A stretch of DNA of 13,154 bases from Selenomonadaceae bacterium (lineage in GTDB: Bacteria; Bacillota; Negativicutes; Selenomonadales; Selenomonadaceae), in the NCBI GenBank assembly GCA_017484235.1, contig JAFUTM010000264.1, positions 1 through 13,154 on the forward strand. The letters run 5' to 3'. Position numbers and translations under genes: made by a program. The notes beneath the pieces are model-generated. The model ran no database searches, was not told the DNA's origin, and saw nothing but the letters and a program-made list of their open reading frames with translations. Shown here piece after piece: positions 7,141-13,154 of this stretch (within the stretch, counting starts at the first letter, position 1; each line of letters starts with the position of its first letter).

Positions 7141-8150
7141 TTGGTCAACAATCTTTCTGCATTGGTGCGGTAAATTTTATTTGTCCATTGCTGTTGTTTC
7201 AATTCTTCATCTAATGCCCGTTTCTTTTTTAATAATATCGGTGCTGGCACGTATGGATAATCACTTCCATAGACGATATGCCCAACATCTGTTATTTTAA
7301 GCAATATATCCAAAGCGTCAGGCATCGGATCACCTGCTAAATCAAAATATAGTTGTTTTATGCTGCTTTCTATGTTTACTGGCTCCATCATCTTCATTGA
7401 TGACAGCATCTGAAACATTGCGCCGGCTCGTTGCTTCATATATGGCAGAAATGAACCGCAATGCGGCACAACAAATTTTATTTCAGAATACTTTTCTAAT
7501 GTTCCATTTGCCAGCATATTTAACACGGCTCTTGTTGTGTCCGCCGGATATTCGTATAACGCCATTACTCGCCCTGTAACTACACTTTCACGCGGAAGCT
7601 GTCTTGCCGGACTTGGGTGCATTATCACTAATGCTTTTCGTCGATTTAATTCCTCAAAAATTGGATTTAATCGTTCATCGCCCAAATATACACCGTCACT
7701 ATTACTCGCCACTTTAAATCCGAGTGCGCCGAGTTTTTTTATTGCGTATTCAATCTCTGCAATTGAACCGTCAATATCAGGCAGCGGCAGCGTTGCAACA
7801 AATCCAAATTTATCAGGATATTTTTTGCAAAGTGCGGAAAAATCTTCATTGATTGCCCGTGCGACCTCTGCATTTGATATATGCGGAGTTGGCATTGAGA
7901 GTACACTGAAATTTATTTCTGCCTCTTCCATAAATTTCAAATGAGCCTCAACTGACCAATTAGGAAGTGGAAAACCTTCTTCAGCAACTGCATCGATATT
8001 TAATCTTTTAAGTCCTTCAACGTATGAGGGCAGTATCGCGTGCGAATGAAAATCTATCCTTTTGGTTGCAGCCTCAAGTTTATTATAATCACCAATGGCC
8101 ATTGTCAACAATCCAACTCCACTCAATTTTATAAATTCGCGTCTGTTCAT
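7137..8150 (-). CDS. Tat-exported amidohydrolase (amidohydrolase_2 / ACMSD-like)
   Basis: 337 residues, last gene of the redox operon. The ATG at 8148-8150 is chosen because it overlaps the TGA of the upstream gene (ATGA), implying translational coupling, and puts a twin-arginine sequence MNRREFIKLSG at the N-terminus, followed by a hydrophobic stretch; an ATG at 8177 would spoil this. The mature part is a TIM-barrel metal hydrolase of the amidohydrolase_2 family, which includes ACMSD-type decarboxylases and related lyases. The visible metal and catalytic set is DFHSH (His35, His37), IMHPSP (His178), VPHCGSF (His230) and YGSDYPY (Asp297), all intact. Family and location (exported folded, metal loaded) are well supported. 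The reaction, hydrolysis or decarboxylation of an aromatic or cyclic acid, is a guess. Confidence 0.88.
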   Translation of the reverse strand: MNRREFIKLSGVGLLTMAIGDYNKLEAATKRIDFHSHAILPSYVEGLKRLNIDAVAEEGFPLPNWSVEAHLKFMEEAEINFSVLSMPTPHISNAEVARAINEDFSALCKKYPDKFGFVATLPLPDIDGSIAEIEYAIKKLGALGFKVASNSDGVYLGDERLNPIFEELNRRKALVIMHPSPARQLPRESVVTGRVMALYEYPADTTRAVLNMLANGTLEKYSEIKFVVPHCGSFLPYMKQRAGAMFQMLSSMKMMEPVNIESSIKQLYFDLAGDPMPDALDILLKITDVGHIVYGSDYPYVPAPILLKKKRALDEELKQQQWTNKIYRTNAERLLTN

Positions 8151-9187
8151 TTTATTTTTGGCGCGTTCTGCATCCATACTTGACCACTCTTGTCGGAATT
8201 AGGTTTATTTTGCGCCATAACTCCGACGAGTTTGTGAGGTATGTACGATTCTTCAAGGTAATTGATGTCTTCTTCGGTGAGTTTAAAATCAACAGCCTTG
8301 ACAGGTGCCTCAACGTGATGAAGTTTAGTGGCACCGACAACCGGCGAAGTGACTTTCGTCAGCAGCCAGGCAAGAGAAATCTCCGTCATCGAAACGTTAT
8401 ATTTATCAGCAAGCTCCGTAACGCGATTGATGATAATTTGATCCTGTGAAGCAGAGTTATCATATTTGAATTTTGCATAAGTGTCTTCTTGCAGACGTTT
8501 TGAAGTCTCACCAGGTCGGCGAGAGAGTCGGCCGCTCGCAAGCGCACTATAAGGCGTCATTGCAATATTGTCCTCAATGCAGAAAGGCGCCATTTCACGT
8601 TCTTCTTCACGAAAGATAAGATTATAATGATTTTGTACAGATACAAATTTACTAAATCCTTCACGCTCAGCGAGGGCATTAGCCTTAGCAAGCTGCCAAG
8701 CATAACAATTAGCTATTCCGATTGCGCGGACTTTGCCGGCTTTAACAGCGTTATTGAGACCTTCGAGGACATCGTAAATCGGCGTCTGATAATCCCACAT
8801 GTGATAGATGTATAAATCAACATAGTCCATTCCAAGATTTTGGAGACTTTTGTCAATCATCGTTGCAATGTGCTGCTGACCGGTGACGCCATTGTTTATC
8901 TCTTCCTGAGTGCGCGGTAAAAATTTAGTTGCGACGACAACTTCATCACGTTTTGCAAAATTTTTCAGCGCACGGCCGACAAACTGTTCGCTTGAACCTT
9001 GTTGATAGACAATAGCCGTATCAAAAAAATTAATTCCAAGCTCTAAAGCGTGCTTGATAATTTCTCGTGAATGTTCCTCGTCAACCGTCCAGGAATGTTG
9101 ACCAGTTTGAGCATTGCCGAAGCCCATACAGCCGAGACAAATGCGCGAAACGTTTAAATCAGAATTACCAAGTTTTACATATTTCAT
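8147..9187 (-). CDS. Aldo/keto reductase
   Basis: 346 residues with no signal peptide, so cytoplasmic, unlike the other four operon members. Aldo/keto reductases reduce aldehydes and ketones with NADPH on a TIM barrel. The catalytic tetrad is complete: Asp56 and Tyr61 (FFDTAIVY), Lys88 (VATKF), His129 (IYHMWD). The C-terminal cofactor region with SPVVGATKLHHVEA is present, though the usual PG(A/T)R-type motif is altered (GATKLHHVEA). Overall it resembles the YajO-like group. The start is the ATG at 9185-9187, eight bases after AGGAG; an in-frame GTG at 9194-9196 overlaps that ribosome binding site and is rejected. It follows the flavodoxin gene by 11 bases and overlaps the amidohydrolase start by 4. 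The carbonyl substrate is unknown. Confidence 0.92.
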   Translation of the reverse strand: MKYVKLGNSDLNVSRICLGCMGFGNAQTGQHSWTVDEEHSREIIKHALELGINFFDTAIVYQQGSSEQFVGRALKNFAKRDEVVVATKFLPRTQEEINNGVTGQQHIATMIDKSLQNLGMDYVDLYIYHMWDYQTPIYDVLEGLNNAVKAGKVRAIGIANCYAWQLAKANALAEREGFSKFVSVQNHYNLIFREEEREMAPFCIEDNIAMTPYSALASGRLSRRPGETSKRLQEDTYAKFKYDNSASQDQIIINRVTELADKYNVSMTEISLAWLLTKVTSPVVGATKLHHVEAPVKAVDFKLTEEDINYLEESYIPHKLVGVMAQNKPNSDKSGQVWMQNAPKIK

Positions 9188-9198
9188 AACGTTCACTC

Positions 9199-9795
9199 CT
9201 ATTTCAATATATCGTTAAACCAGTTTTTGAGTTCATCGACTGAAACATTTGTGTTAAAGCGTTGGCCGTCAAGCCATTTTGCTGAGCTTGAAGTCAATGT
9301 TTTGAGATAACTGCCGCTAGAGCCAATCTCACTGCCGCCGGAAGTGCAAATTGGAATAATTGTTTTGCCACTGAAGTCATAACTTTCAACAAAAGTATCG
9401 ATAATTTTTGGAGCTTTCGACCACCAAATTGGATAGGCAATTATAATCGTGCTATATTGGTCAAAATTAGAGATTGCCTCCGCAATTTCAGGACGGGCGT
9501 TATCGTCTTTCATTTCAATGGTTGAGCGTGAATTTTCATTGTGCCAGTCAAGGTCTGCGGAAGTATAAGGAACTTTAGGCTTGATTTCAAAAATGTCAGC
9601 GTTTAATGCAGCTGCAGCCGTCTCCGCCAAGTGCTTTGTATTGCCCGTACAGGAGAAGTACGCTACTAAGATTTTGTTATTTGATGTCGGAGCAGTGTTA
9701 TCTGTATTAGTTTGATTTGCCGCATCGGAACTGCCGCAAGCCGTAAGCAGCATTAACATCATCGCGGACATCAACAAAGTAATAAATTTTTTCAT
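9199..9795 (-). CDS. Lipoprotein flavodoxin
   Basis: 198 residues. The N-terminus is a Sec-type lipoprotein signal: MKK, a hydrophobic run of about 14 residues, and the lipobox LTAC with Cys20 as lipidation site. A Ser/Asn/Thr-rich linker (21-40) follows, then a flavodoxin domain with FMN phosphate loop FSCTGNTKH (47-55), the ring-stacking segment AYPIWWSKAP and TSGGSEIGSS. Flavodoxins carry electrons on FMN; here the protein should be anchored outside the cytoplasmic membrane. Since no twin arginines are present, export would be unfolded and FMN would have to be loaded outside, which is unusual and inferred. The ATG overlaps the TGA of the upstream gene (ATGA), and GGGTG lies seven bases before it. 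Electron partners are probably the other exported flavoprotein of this operon, but this is inference. Confidence 0.88.
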   Translation of the reverse strand: MKKFITLLMSAMMLMLLTACGSSDAANQTNTDNTAPTSNNKILVAYFSCTGNTKHLAETAAAALNADIFEIKPKVPYTSADLDWHNENSRSTIEMKDDNARPEIAEAISNFDQYSTIIIAYPIWWSKAPKIIDTFVESYDFSGKTIIPICTSGGSEIGSSGSYLKTLTSSSAKWLDGQRFNTNVSVDELKNWFNDILK

Positions 9796-10523
9796 TTTGC
9801 AACACCCTTATTTGTTAAAATAATTTTAGTCGGTAAATTTTGAATAGTTCTTTCGGCAATAATCATAGGTTTAATCTTCGTTTGAAAATTATTACAAGCA
9901 GAGGAGTTAATGTATTTTTTATAAGCAGATTCATCTCTGTAAATTTCCATAATGTGAATGATGTTAGGATTAACGTACTCGGCGGTTACAAACATTCCCA
10001 TTACACCGTCATCATCTTCCACTGCTCTTTTGGCTTCTGCTATTGCTAATTGTTGATATTGCGCAAGATATGAAGGCTCAATTTCCAATCGACGCATATA
10101 GACGATTGTTCCAGTGCCCGCATCTTTTTGCTCAAGCACAATGGCGTTGACTTCTAAAAGTTTTAAATTCTTCAATATTGGGAATCTTTCAGCACGATAT
10201 TGTTGAAAAGCTTCACTTGAACTGTGTATTCGATATGCTTCGTTGCTTTCGTAAATTTCCAACAATCGCATAACATCTGGATTATCAACATCAAGCGCAC
10301 CATAAAGAGCATAAGTGCCAGCCTCTTTTGCTGAAGTAGACGCTAAAACTCTTGAACCAATCTCAATAATTTTTTGCATATTACCTTCGGTCGCTTCAAC
10401 AACAGCCCAATGAACAAGAGGCATATTGCCCTCTGGTGTACGAATGGAGCGTGCATTTGTAACGGAACTGCTCAATAACATTATCCCTGTCAATAATGCT
10501 GTAAATGCTTTCATTTGAAACAA
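9792..10523 (-). CDS. Exported protein with two ABM (YgiN-like) domains
   Basis: 243 residues from the TTG at 10521-10523, chosen because GGAG sits eight bases before it; the ATG at 10512-10514 would be 17 bases away and gives 240 residues. The first 25 residues form a Sec signal peptide (MKAFTALLTGIMLLSSSVTNA then ARS). Two antibiotic-biosynthesis-monooxygenase-type ferredoxin-like domains follow (about 34-133 and 137-230), each with the pattern of strand, helix, MRLLEIYESNEAYR or IHIMEIYRDESAYKKY, and a hydrophobic C-terminal strand. Such domains normally pair as dimers; here the pair is covalent. Relatives include quinol monooxygenases and heme-degrading enzymes, but no cofactor ligand is evident. 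It starts 19 bases after the FMN reductase gene and overlaps the flavodoxin ATG by 4. Confidence 0.85.
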   Translation of the reverse strand: MFQMKAFTALLTGIMLLSSSVTNARSIRTPEGNMPLVHWAVVEATEGNMQKIIEIGSRVLASTSAKEAGTYALYGALDVDNPDVMRLLEIYESNEAYRIHSSSEAFQQYRAERFPILKNLKLLEVNAIVLEQKDAGTGTIVYMRRLEIEPSYLAQYQQLAIAEAKRAVEDDDGVMGMFVTAEYVNPNIIHIMEIYRDESAYKKYINSSACNNFQTKIKPMIIAERTIQNLPTKIILTNKGVAK

Positions 10524-10542
10524 TGTAATCACTCCAATCACA

Positions 10543-11223
10543 TTACAAACTTGCACCAATTTTATAGGCTTGCTCACCAAATTCGGATCGTTCAACCAAT
10601 GAACGTGAACCACAACCGATTGCCATTACTTTGCCGCAGTCTTCCCAGTTCATATAACGCACCAACGTGTCATAATGGCTTAACAGGGCTTCCATTGTCC
10701 AGTCGGCACTATTATAAGCAGTCGCCATAATCACTGACTTTTTGCCGTTAAGTTTTGTCGTTCGAGAATAAAACCTGTCAACAATGATTTTCAGTTGTGC
10801 TGACATTCCGTAGTAATATAAAGGCGTAACTAAAACCAGCATATCAGCTTCCAACATCTTCGGCATTAGTTTTGTCTCTATTGCATCATTGAAGATACAA
10901 GGACCATTCATTCCACAATGGTCGCAGCCTTTACACGGATGAGTTTCTTCATTCGCTGCGTCAAAAACAAATACTTCGTGTCCTGTACTTGTCGCTCCGT
11001 CTGTAAATTTTTGTGACAAATATCTTGACGTTGATTCACTCTCAGAGTGTGGACTACTGTTGATTAGTACAATTTTCATAGATTTACCTCCAGATACACT
11101 GCTTGGCTCAGGTGTGTTCTTGGTCGATTGCTCATTATTCGCAGTTGCATTTAAACCACAACCACTTACAAACAAAGTCATTGATCCAAGACCGATAACT
11201 TTTAAAAAATCTCTCCTATTCAT
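10543..11223 (-). CDS. Tat/lipoprotein-type NADPH-dependent FMN reductase (flavodoxin fold)
   Basis: 226 residues, first intact gene of the operon. The N-terminus combines a twin-arginine motif (MNRRDFLKVIG) with a lipobox (FVSGC, Cys22), so the protein is probably exported folded with FMN bound and then lipidated. After a linker rich in Asn/Ser/Thr (23-47), the catalytic domain starts at Met49 with MKIVLINSSPHSESES, an FMN phosphate-binding loop. It contains the cysteine cluster CKGCDHCGMNGPC (97-109) typical of the WrbA-like/iron-sulfur flavoprotein group and LVTPLYYYGMSAQLK. The start ATG at 11221-11223 has AGGAG eight bases upstream. A second strong ribosome binding site precedes Met49. 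Electron donor and acceptor are unknown. The operon's upstream side was cut by the insertion element. Confidence 0.9.
   Translation of the reverse strand: MNRRDFLKVIGLGSMTLFVSGCGLNATANNEQSTKNTPEPSSVSGGKSMKIVLINSSPHSESESTSRYLSQKFTDGATSTGHEVFVFDAANEETHPCKGCDHCGMNGPCIFNDAIETKLMPKMLEADMLVLVTPLYYYGMSAQLKIIVDRFYSRTTKLNGKKSVIMATAYNSADWTMEALLSHYDTLVRYMNWEDCGKVMAIGCGSRSLVERSEFGEQAYKIGASL
11077..11091 (-). promoter_or_regulatory. Internal ribosome binding site and possible second start
   Basis: Inside the FMN reductase gene, GGAGGT (minus strand, 11086-11091) lies six bases before an in-frame ATG (11077-11079, Met49). This ATG begins exactly at the flavodoxin-fold domain and would give a 178-residue cytoplasmic protein without the Tat signal and lipobox. 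The site is as strong as the annotated one. Confidence 0.55.
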
Positions 11224-11311
11224 TGAATTTGCTCCTAATGCATTTCAGTTGTTTTTATTGCACTCTGCCACGAATTTTTAAGAGTTTTACTACCATGTAA
11301 AAATTTTCTTC

Positions 11312-11645
11312 TCATTTCAATAATTTTGCTATTGATTCGCCAACGCTGGCGGCTGAGGCCGGGTTTTGCCCTGTAACCAATCGATCATCAACAATTACGT
11401 GATTGCTCCAATTTGCAGCAGCTTCGTGTTTTGCTCCGTGTTCAATGAGTTTACTTTCGAGCAAGAAAGGTACAATTTTTGTTGCTTGAACTTCTTCCTC
11501 TTCACCATTTGTAAAAGAGGTTAATTTTTTATTTTTAACGAGATAATTGTCATCGCTCAGCTTTACATTGACAAGTGCTGCCGGTCCGTGACACACTGCC
11601 GAAACTATTCCACCATTCTCGTAAATTTCACCCAAAATGCGCCGA
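11312..11645 (-). pseudogene. DJ-1/PfpI family protein, N-terminal half lost to IS junction
   Basis: About 110 residues remain, matching the C-terminal half of Hsp31-like DJ-1/PfpI proteins (glyoxalase III/deglycase-type chaperones, usually about 225-240 residues). Seen are EIYENGGIVSAVCHGPAALV with the nucleophilic Cys in its elbow, KKLTSFTNGEEEEV, VPFLLESKLIEHGA and LVTGQNPASAASVGES. The N-terminal half, with the conserved catalytic Glu and glycine-rich turn, is absent. Homology stops near 11645, where the left-end hairpin of the insertion element begins. The frame continues into the element to about 11683, but only a TTG without a usable ribosome binding site is available. It lies 88 bases upstream of the FMN reductase gene on the same strand and was probably part of the same operon. 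Remnant identity is secure; non-functionality is inferred. Confidence 0.88.
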
Positions 11646-11649
11646 GAAG

Positions 11650-11670
11650 CCCCCGAATTTATTCGTGGGG
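11650..11670. repeat. Left-end hairpin of the IS element
   Basis: CCCC-CGAAT (11650-11658) pairs with ATTCG-T-GGGG (11661-11670), with T11666 bulged. It resembles the right-end hairpin: both begin AAGCCCCC and end CGTGGGG. Subterminal hairpins of this kind are the TnpA recognition sites in IS200/IS605 elements. Confidence 0.7.
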
Positions 11671-11711
11671 ATGAAAGGCGCAACCCTCTCTAAAAATATT
11701 TTTTAAAACTA

Positions 11712-11740
11712 CTGATTATATAACTCAATAGATATATAAT
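11712..11740 (+). promoter_or_regulatory. Possible tnpB promoter
   Basis: A perfect TATAAT (11735-11740) with a weak -35 (CTGATT, 11712-11717) at 17 bases precedes the tnpB ribosome binding site GAGGTGAT (11753-11760). On the opposite strand another TATAAT (11715-11720) points towards the DJ-1 remnant and redox operon, but its -35 is poor. Confidence 0.45.
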
Positions 11741-11764
11741 GTACTTGAAAGTGAGGTGATTCAA

Positions 11765-12946
11765 GTGCTTTATACTTTAAAGATTCGTCTTTATCCATCG
11801 TCTGAACAATCCGAACAACTTCTTCATACAATGAAGCAATTCAATGCGGCTTGCAATGCCATAAGCAAAGTTGCCTTCGATAATAAGACTTTTGGCAAGA
11901 TTAAACTGCAAAAACTCTGCTACTATCGAATTCGCGAAGAATTCAAGTTATCGGCTCAAATGGTTGTCCGCGCCATCGGCAAGGTTGCTGAATCATATTC
12001 CGAAAAAGCTAAACGTGATAATCAACATTATTTCAAGCCGCACGGTGCGATTGTTTATGACGATAGGATTTTGACAGTTAAATCTATCGACACGGTATCA
12101 ATCTTGACTCTTGACGGCAGAATTTTAGTGCCTATGGCGGTCTGTGAGTACCATTCAAGTATTATCAACAACGCATTAAGAGTTCGCGGTCAAGCTGATT
12201 TAGGCTACATTGATGGCAAATTCTATCTGTTTTTAGTCGCTGATTGCCCAGAAGAGCCTGAAAATACACACGATGGCTTTTTAGGTGTTGACTTAGGTAT
12301 TAAGAAGATTGCCACAACTTCTGATGGCAAATATTATTCTGGTGCTAAAGTCAAAAATCTTCGTCGGCGTAATTTTAAACTTCGTCAGAAACTGCAATCC
12401 AAAGGCACCAAGTCAGCTAAACGTCTGCTGAAAAATCGTCACCGTAAAGAATCAAGATTTGCTGCCGATGTCAACCATTGTATCTCGAAAAAATTAGTAA
12501 AAGTCGCAAAAGGCATCTTTTAGTAAGTCAAGCTACTGTGGCTTCCTCTGACCGTTTCGGTTCAGGAAAGCTGAGAGGCTGGACTAACCAAAGAACGTGC
12601 TATCGTCCTTGAAGACCTCAAAGGTATTCGCAACAGAGCAAAGAAAGGCACGCGGAAAACGGTTAATAAAACAATGCGACAAGCTCTATCTTCGTGGTCT
12701 TTTTATCAGCTTCGGCAGTTCATTGAATACAAGGCAAAAGCTGCCGGTGTTTTGGTCATCTATGTAGATCCCCGCAACACTTCAAGAACTTGCTCAAAGT
12801 GCGGACACGTTGATAAGCATAGCCGTAAAGATCAAGAGCATTTTGTCTGTACACATTGCGGACATAGCATAAATGCAGACATCAATGCCGCGATTAACAT
12901 AGCTAATCGTGGGGCTGCTGTCGTACAGCCGAACGCGGCGGGTTAA
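11765..12946 (+). pseudogene. tnpB: tnpB, RNA-guided nuclease of IS605 family, interrupted by in-frame stops
   Basis: Translation should start at GTG 11765, eight bases after the GAGG of GAGGTGAT, giving MLYTLKIRLYPSSEQ, a typical TnpB start. TnpB is an omega-RNA-guided DNA endonuclease of RuvC type, ancestral to Cas12. All catalytic residues are seen: Asp176 in GVDLG (12290), Glu in VLEDLKGI (12611) and Asp in NADINAA (12878), with a zinc ribbon of two CxxC pairs (CSKCG, CTHCG). After residue 252 the frame meets TAG (12521), TAA (12524) and later TGA (12572). Homology resumes in the same frame at TKERAIVLEDL, so a segment of about 66-69 bases seems inserted between the ISKKLV helix and RuvC-II. 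Without it the protein would be about 370 residues, normal for TnpB. The N-terminal 252-residue product lacks two of three catalytic residues. Confidence 0.85.
12515..12583 (+). other. Structured insert with stop codons inside tnpB
   Basis: This stretch has no counterpart in ordinary TnpB proteins. It holds a nested imperfect palindrome: AGTC (12526-12529) with GACT (12582-12585) outside, and a core stem 12541-12554 with 12558-12571 (one mismatch, two bulges, TTT loop). Its length is close to a multiple of three, so tnpB resumes in the same frame, yet it contains three in-frame stops. The boundaries are estimated from protein homology only. Confidence 0.5.
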
Positions 12947-12985
12947 TTGCCTAGCTGCAAGCCCCCACCTTTAGGCGTGGGGTTT
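12850..12985 (+). ncRNA. Probable omega RNA (reRNA) scaffold at IS right end
   Basis: In this family the guide RNA of TnpB covers the 3' end of tnpB and the right end of the element, with the guide read from the flanking DNA. Here the right end has the characteristic hairpin CCCCAC (12963-12968) with GTGGGG (12977-12982). The guide would be the DUF169-side flank from about 12985. The 5' limit is approximate and no promoter was identified, so this rests mainly on family knowledge. Confidence 0.4.
12963..12982. repeat. Right-end hairpin of the IS element
   Basis: CCCCAC (12963-12968) pairs with GTGGGG (12977-12982) around CTTTAGGC. This CCACCTTTAGGCGTGGGG form is widespread at right ends of tnpB-carrying IS605 elements. 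The minus-strand frame of the adjoining DUF169-like fragment reads into it and stops at 12971-12973. Confidence 0.75.
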
Positions 12986-13154
12986 ATGATATGATACGCT
13001 GAACGAAAGGATATCCTTGTTGATAAATTTTCGAGCTGACGGATCAGTTAGTCCAATATAACAATGTTTTACATCTGCCATAGGGTAGAGGATTGATTGA
13101 GCGCAGCCTGCTCCAAAAATCATTTTTACATTATCTTGTTCAGTTGAATCATAG
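12971..13154 (-). pseudogene. DUF169-like protein fragment, C-terminus cut by IS, 5' end outside window
   Basis: Reading the minus strand from the window edge, 60 codons are open before a TAA at 12971-12973. They include FGAGCAQSILYPMA and YIGLTDPSARKFI, then DILSFSVSYH, the pattern of the C-terminal part of DUF169 proteins (GAGCA...YP, G.xDxSAR, LxFxVPY). Homology ends near 12985 and the last three or so residues come from the insertion element. Relatives continue for about 20-25 more residues, so the protein is truncated. DUF169 has no established function. It is on the same strand as the DJ-1 remnant and redox operon, suggesting that it was once an upstream member. The family call rests on remembered motifs and is moderately sure. 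Confidence 0.6.

Larger units (their letters stand above)
11645..12985 (+). mobile_element. IS200/IS605-family element, tnpB-only (IS1341-like)
   Basis: About 1.34 kb with a single transposon gene, tnpB, and no tnpA. Both ends carry related hairpins with CCCC arms and a CGTGGGG right side (11650-11670 and 12963-12982), as expected for this family, which lacks terminal inverted repeats and target duplications. The exact ends cannot be fixed by eye. The left flank is a DJ-1/PfpI gene and the right flank a DUF169-like gene, so the flanks do not form one interrupted gene. Without tnpA and with tnpB broken, the copy could only move with TnpA supplied in trans. Confidence 0.85.

Noticed and set aside
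11646..11683. Extension of the DJ-1 remnant to a TTG start at 11681-11683 as a real gene start
   Set aside because: These codons come from the insertion element hairpin, the only GAGGG is too close to the TTG, and half of the protein domain is missing.
12515..12590. Group I intron or T4 gene 60-type translational bypass in tnpB
   Set aside because: Too short for an intron, and no matching take-off and landing codons around the stop; kept only as a remote idea in the findings.
1..13154. CRISPR arrays, tRNA or rRNA genes, phage genes
   Set aside because: No regularly spaced repeats, no tRNA-like segment and no rRNA or phage signature were seen; the only array-like repeats are the two AATTAGGAAT sites.

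Overview
The window looks like a chromosomal segment from an anaerobic bacterium of the phylum Bacillota, probably a diderm Negativicute. This is inferred from moderate-to-low GC, GGAG-type ribosome binding sites, occasional TTG and GTG starts, ClpB and UvrC of Firmicutes type, and a cluster of Tat- and lipoprotein-targeted redox proteins. The genus cannot be named from the sequence.

Layout. (1) 1-1554, +: the 3' part of a gene fusing a B. subtilis-type mannose-6-phosphate isomerase to a ROK sugar-kinase domain whose ATP and catalytic motifs are both altered. (2) 1686-2030, -: a small membrane protein of unknown function, divergent from clpB (2212-4827, +). Each has its own recognisable promoter. 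(3) 4935-6365, +: a UvrC about 110-120 residues shorter than usual, with an internal gap but all catalytic residues kept. A block of AATTAGGAATGA-type repeats lies just upstream. (4) 6438-6647, -: a 4-oxalocrotonate tautomerase-like protein, divergent from 6712-7140, +, a single-domain EamA-type membrane protein.

(5) 7137-11223, -: a tight five-gene operon. In transcription order it encodes a Tat/lipoprotein-type FMN reductase, an exported double-ABM-domain protein, a lipoprotein flavodoxin, a cytoplasmic aldo/keto reductase and a Tat-type amidohydrolase. The gaps are 19, -4, 11 and -4 bases. It looks like a module for reduction and turnover of small carbonyl, quinone or aromatic compounds across the envelope; the substrate is unknown.

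(6) About 11645-12985, +: an IS200/IS605-family element of the tnpB-only type, with left and right end hairpins and a tnpB interrupted by a structured, stop-containing insert. It lies between two truncated genes on the minus strand. One is a DJ-1/PfpI protein without its N-terminal half; the other is a DUF169-like protein without its C-terminus. The flanks do not join into one gene, so the element probably marks a deletion that removed the 5' side of the redox operon.

No tRNA, rRNA, CRISPR array or phage gene was seen. No gene-free stretch exceeds 300 bases.
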